Source of the DNA: Planctomycetota bacterium
Lineage (GTDB): Bacteria; Planctomycetota; Phycisphaerae; FEN-1346
NCBI GenBank assembly: GCA_026387055.1
Contig: JAPLML010000115.1
Location: 1-5,004, forward strand
DNA: 5,004 nucleotides
Direction of reading: 5' to 3'
This document shows, in pieces, positions 4,878 to 5,004 of the stretch. The translations under genes were made by a program, and so were the position numbers. Below the pieces are notes generated by a model, which was not told where the DNA came from, did not search any database, and worked only from the letters and a program-made list of their open reading frames with translations. Numbering within the stretch: position 1 is the first letter of the stretch; each line of letters begins with the position of its first letter.

Positions 4878-5004
4878 GATGAACAGCGCGGCGGGCTCAA
4901 AGAAGAGCGGCGGCCCGACCGCAGGGGGGTGCAGCCGGGCCTGACCGCCTTGTGAACAGGCAACGCGCCTGCCCACAATCTTCTTGTCCTTCACGCCAGG
5001 GGCG
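4878..5004. other. Terminal intergenic stretch with no supported gene
   Basis: It contains an inverted copy of the tandem-repeat core (GCGCGGCGGGCTC, 4886-4898) and a small hairpin, CAGGC (4957-4961) with GCCTG (4967-4971), loop AACGC. Open frames on the minus strand run into the repeats and look like chance reading of GC-rich DNA. A minus-strand gene could end at TGA 4993-4991, but only 11 bases of it would be visible, so nothing is called. Confidence 0.5.

Noticed and set aside
4590..4994. Minus-strand open frames at the right end as genes
   Set aside because: They run through the tandem array and hairpin, giving low-complexity Arg/Gly/Ala-rich translations without a plausible start site.

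Overview
This is a GC-rich bacterial window with three protein-coding genes and intergenic DNA full of palindromes. Base composition, short dispersed hairpins of the GGTGCCACTGG...CCAGTG / GGCACGG...CCGTGCC type, tandem GAGCCCGCCGC motifs, and exported GH51 enzymes beside an RbsB-like sugar-binding lipoprotein together suggest a member of the Planctomycetota. That placement is inference from style; no rRNA or marker gene is present.

Layout: (1) 1-968, minus strand: nearly complete sugar ABC-transporter substrate-binding lipoprotein, running off the left edge very close to its stop. (2) 969-1373: a 405-bp divergent intergenic region holding an island of inverted and direct repeats. (3) 1374-2015, plus: a 213-residue exported protein made of only the N-terminal edge and the C-terminal beta-sandwich of a GH51 alpha-L-arabinofuranosidase; the whole catalytic barrel is absent, although the frame is open. 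(4) 2016-2285: an intergenic region dominated by a 131-bp MITE-like palindromic element with 16-bp perfect terminal inverted repeats and 4-bp flanking direct repeats. (5) 2286-4787, plus: a large exported GH51 enzyme with an N-terminal CBM4/9-like carbohydrate-binding module and both catalytic glutamates. A 34-bp tandem duplication near its 3' end shifts the frame and replaces the last 32 or so native residues with 69 unrelated ones. (6) 4711-5004: a 22-bp palindrome, an almost four-copy 20-bp tandem repeat, and a 28-bp perfect-stem hairpin; no gene is supported here.

Together the genes suggest a locus for taking arabinose side chains off plant polysaccharide outside the cytoplasm (GH51) and capturing the released sugar (binding protein). 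Both GH51 genes carry a structural lesion: an in-frame loss of the catalytic domain in the first and a frameshifting tandem duplication in the second. The most notable result is this pair of lesions, together with the mobile-looking palindromic element between the genes. I found no convincing evidence of a wholly new defence or RNA system.
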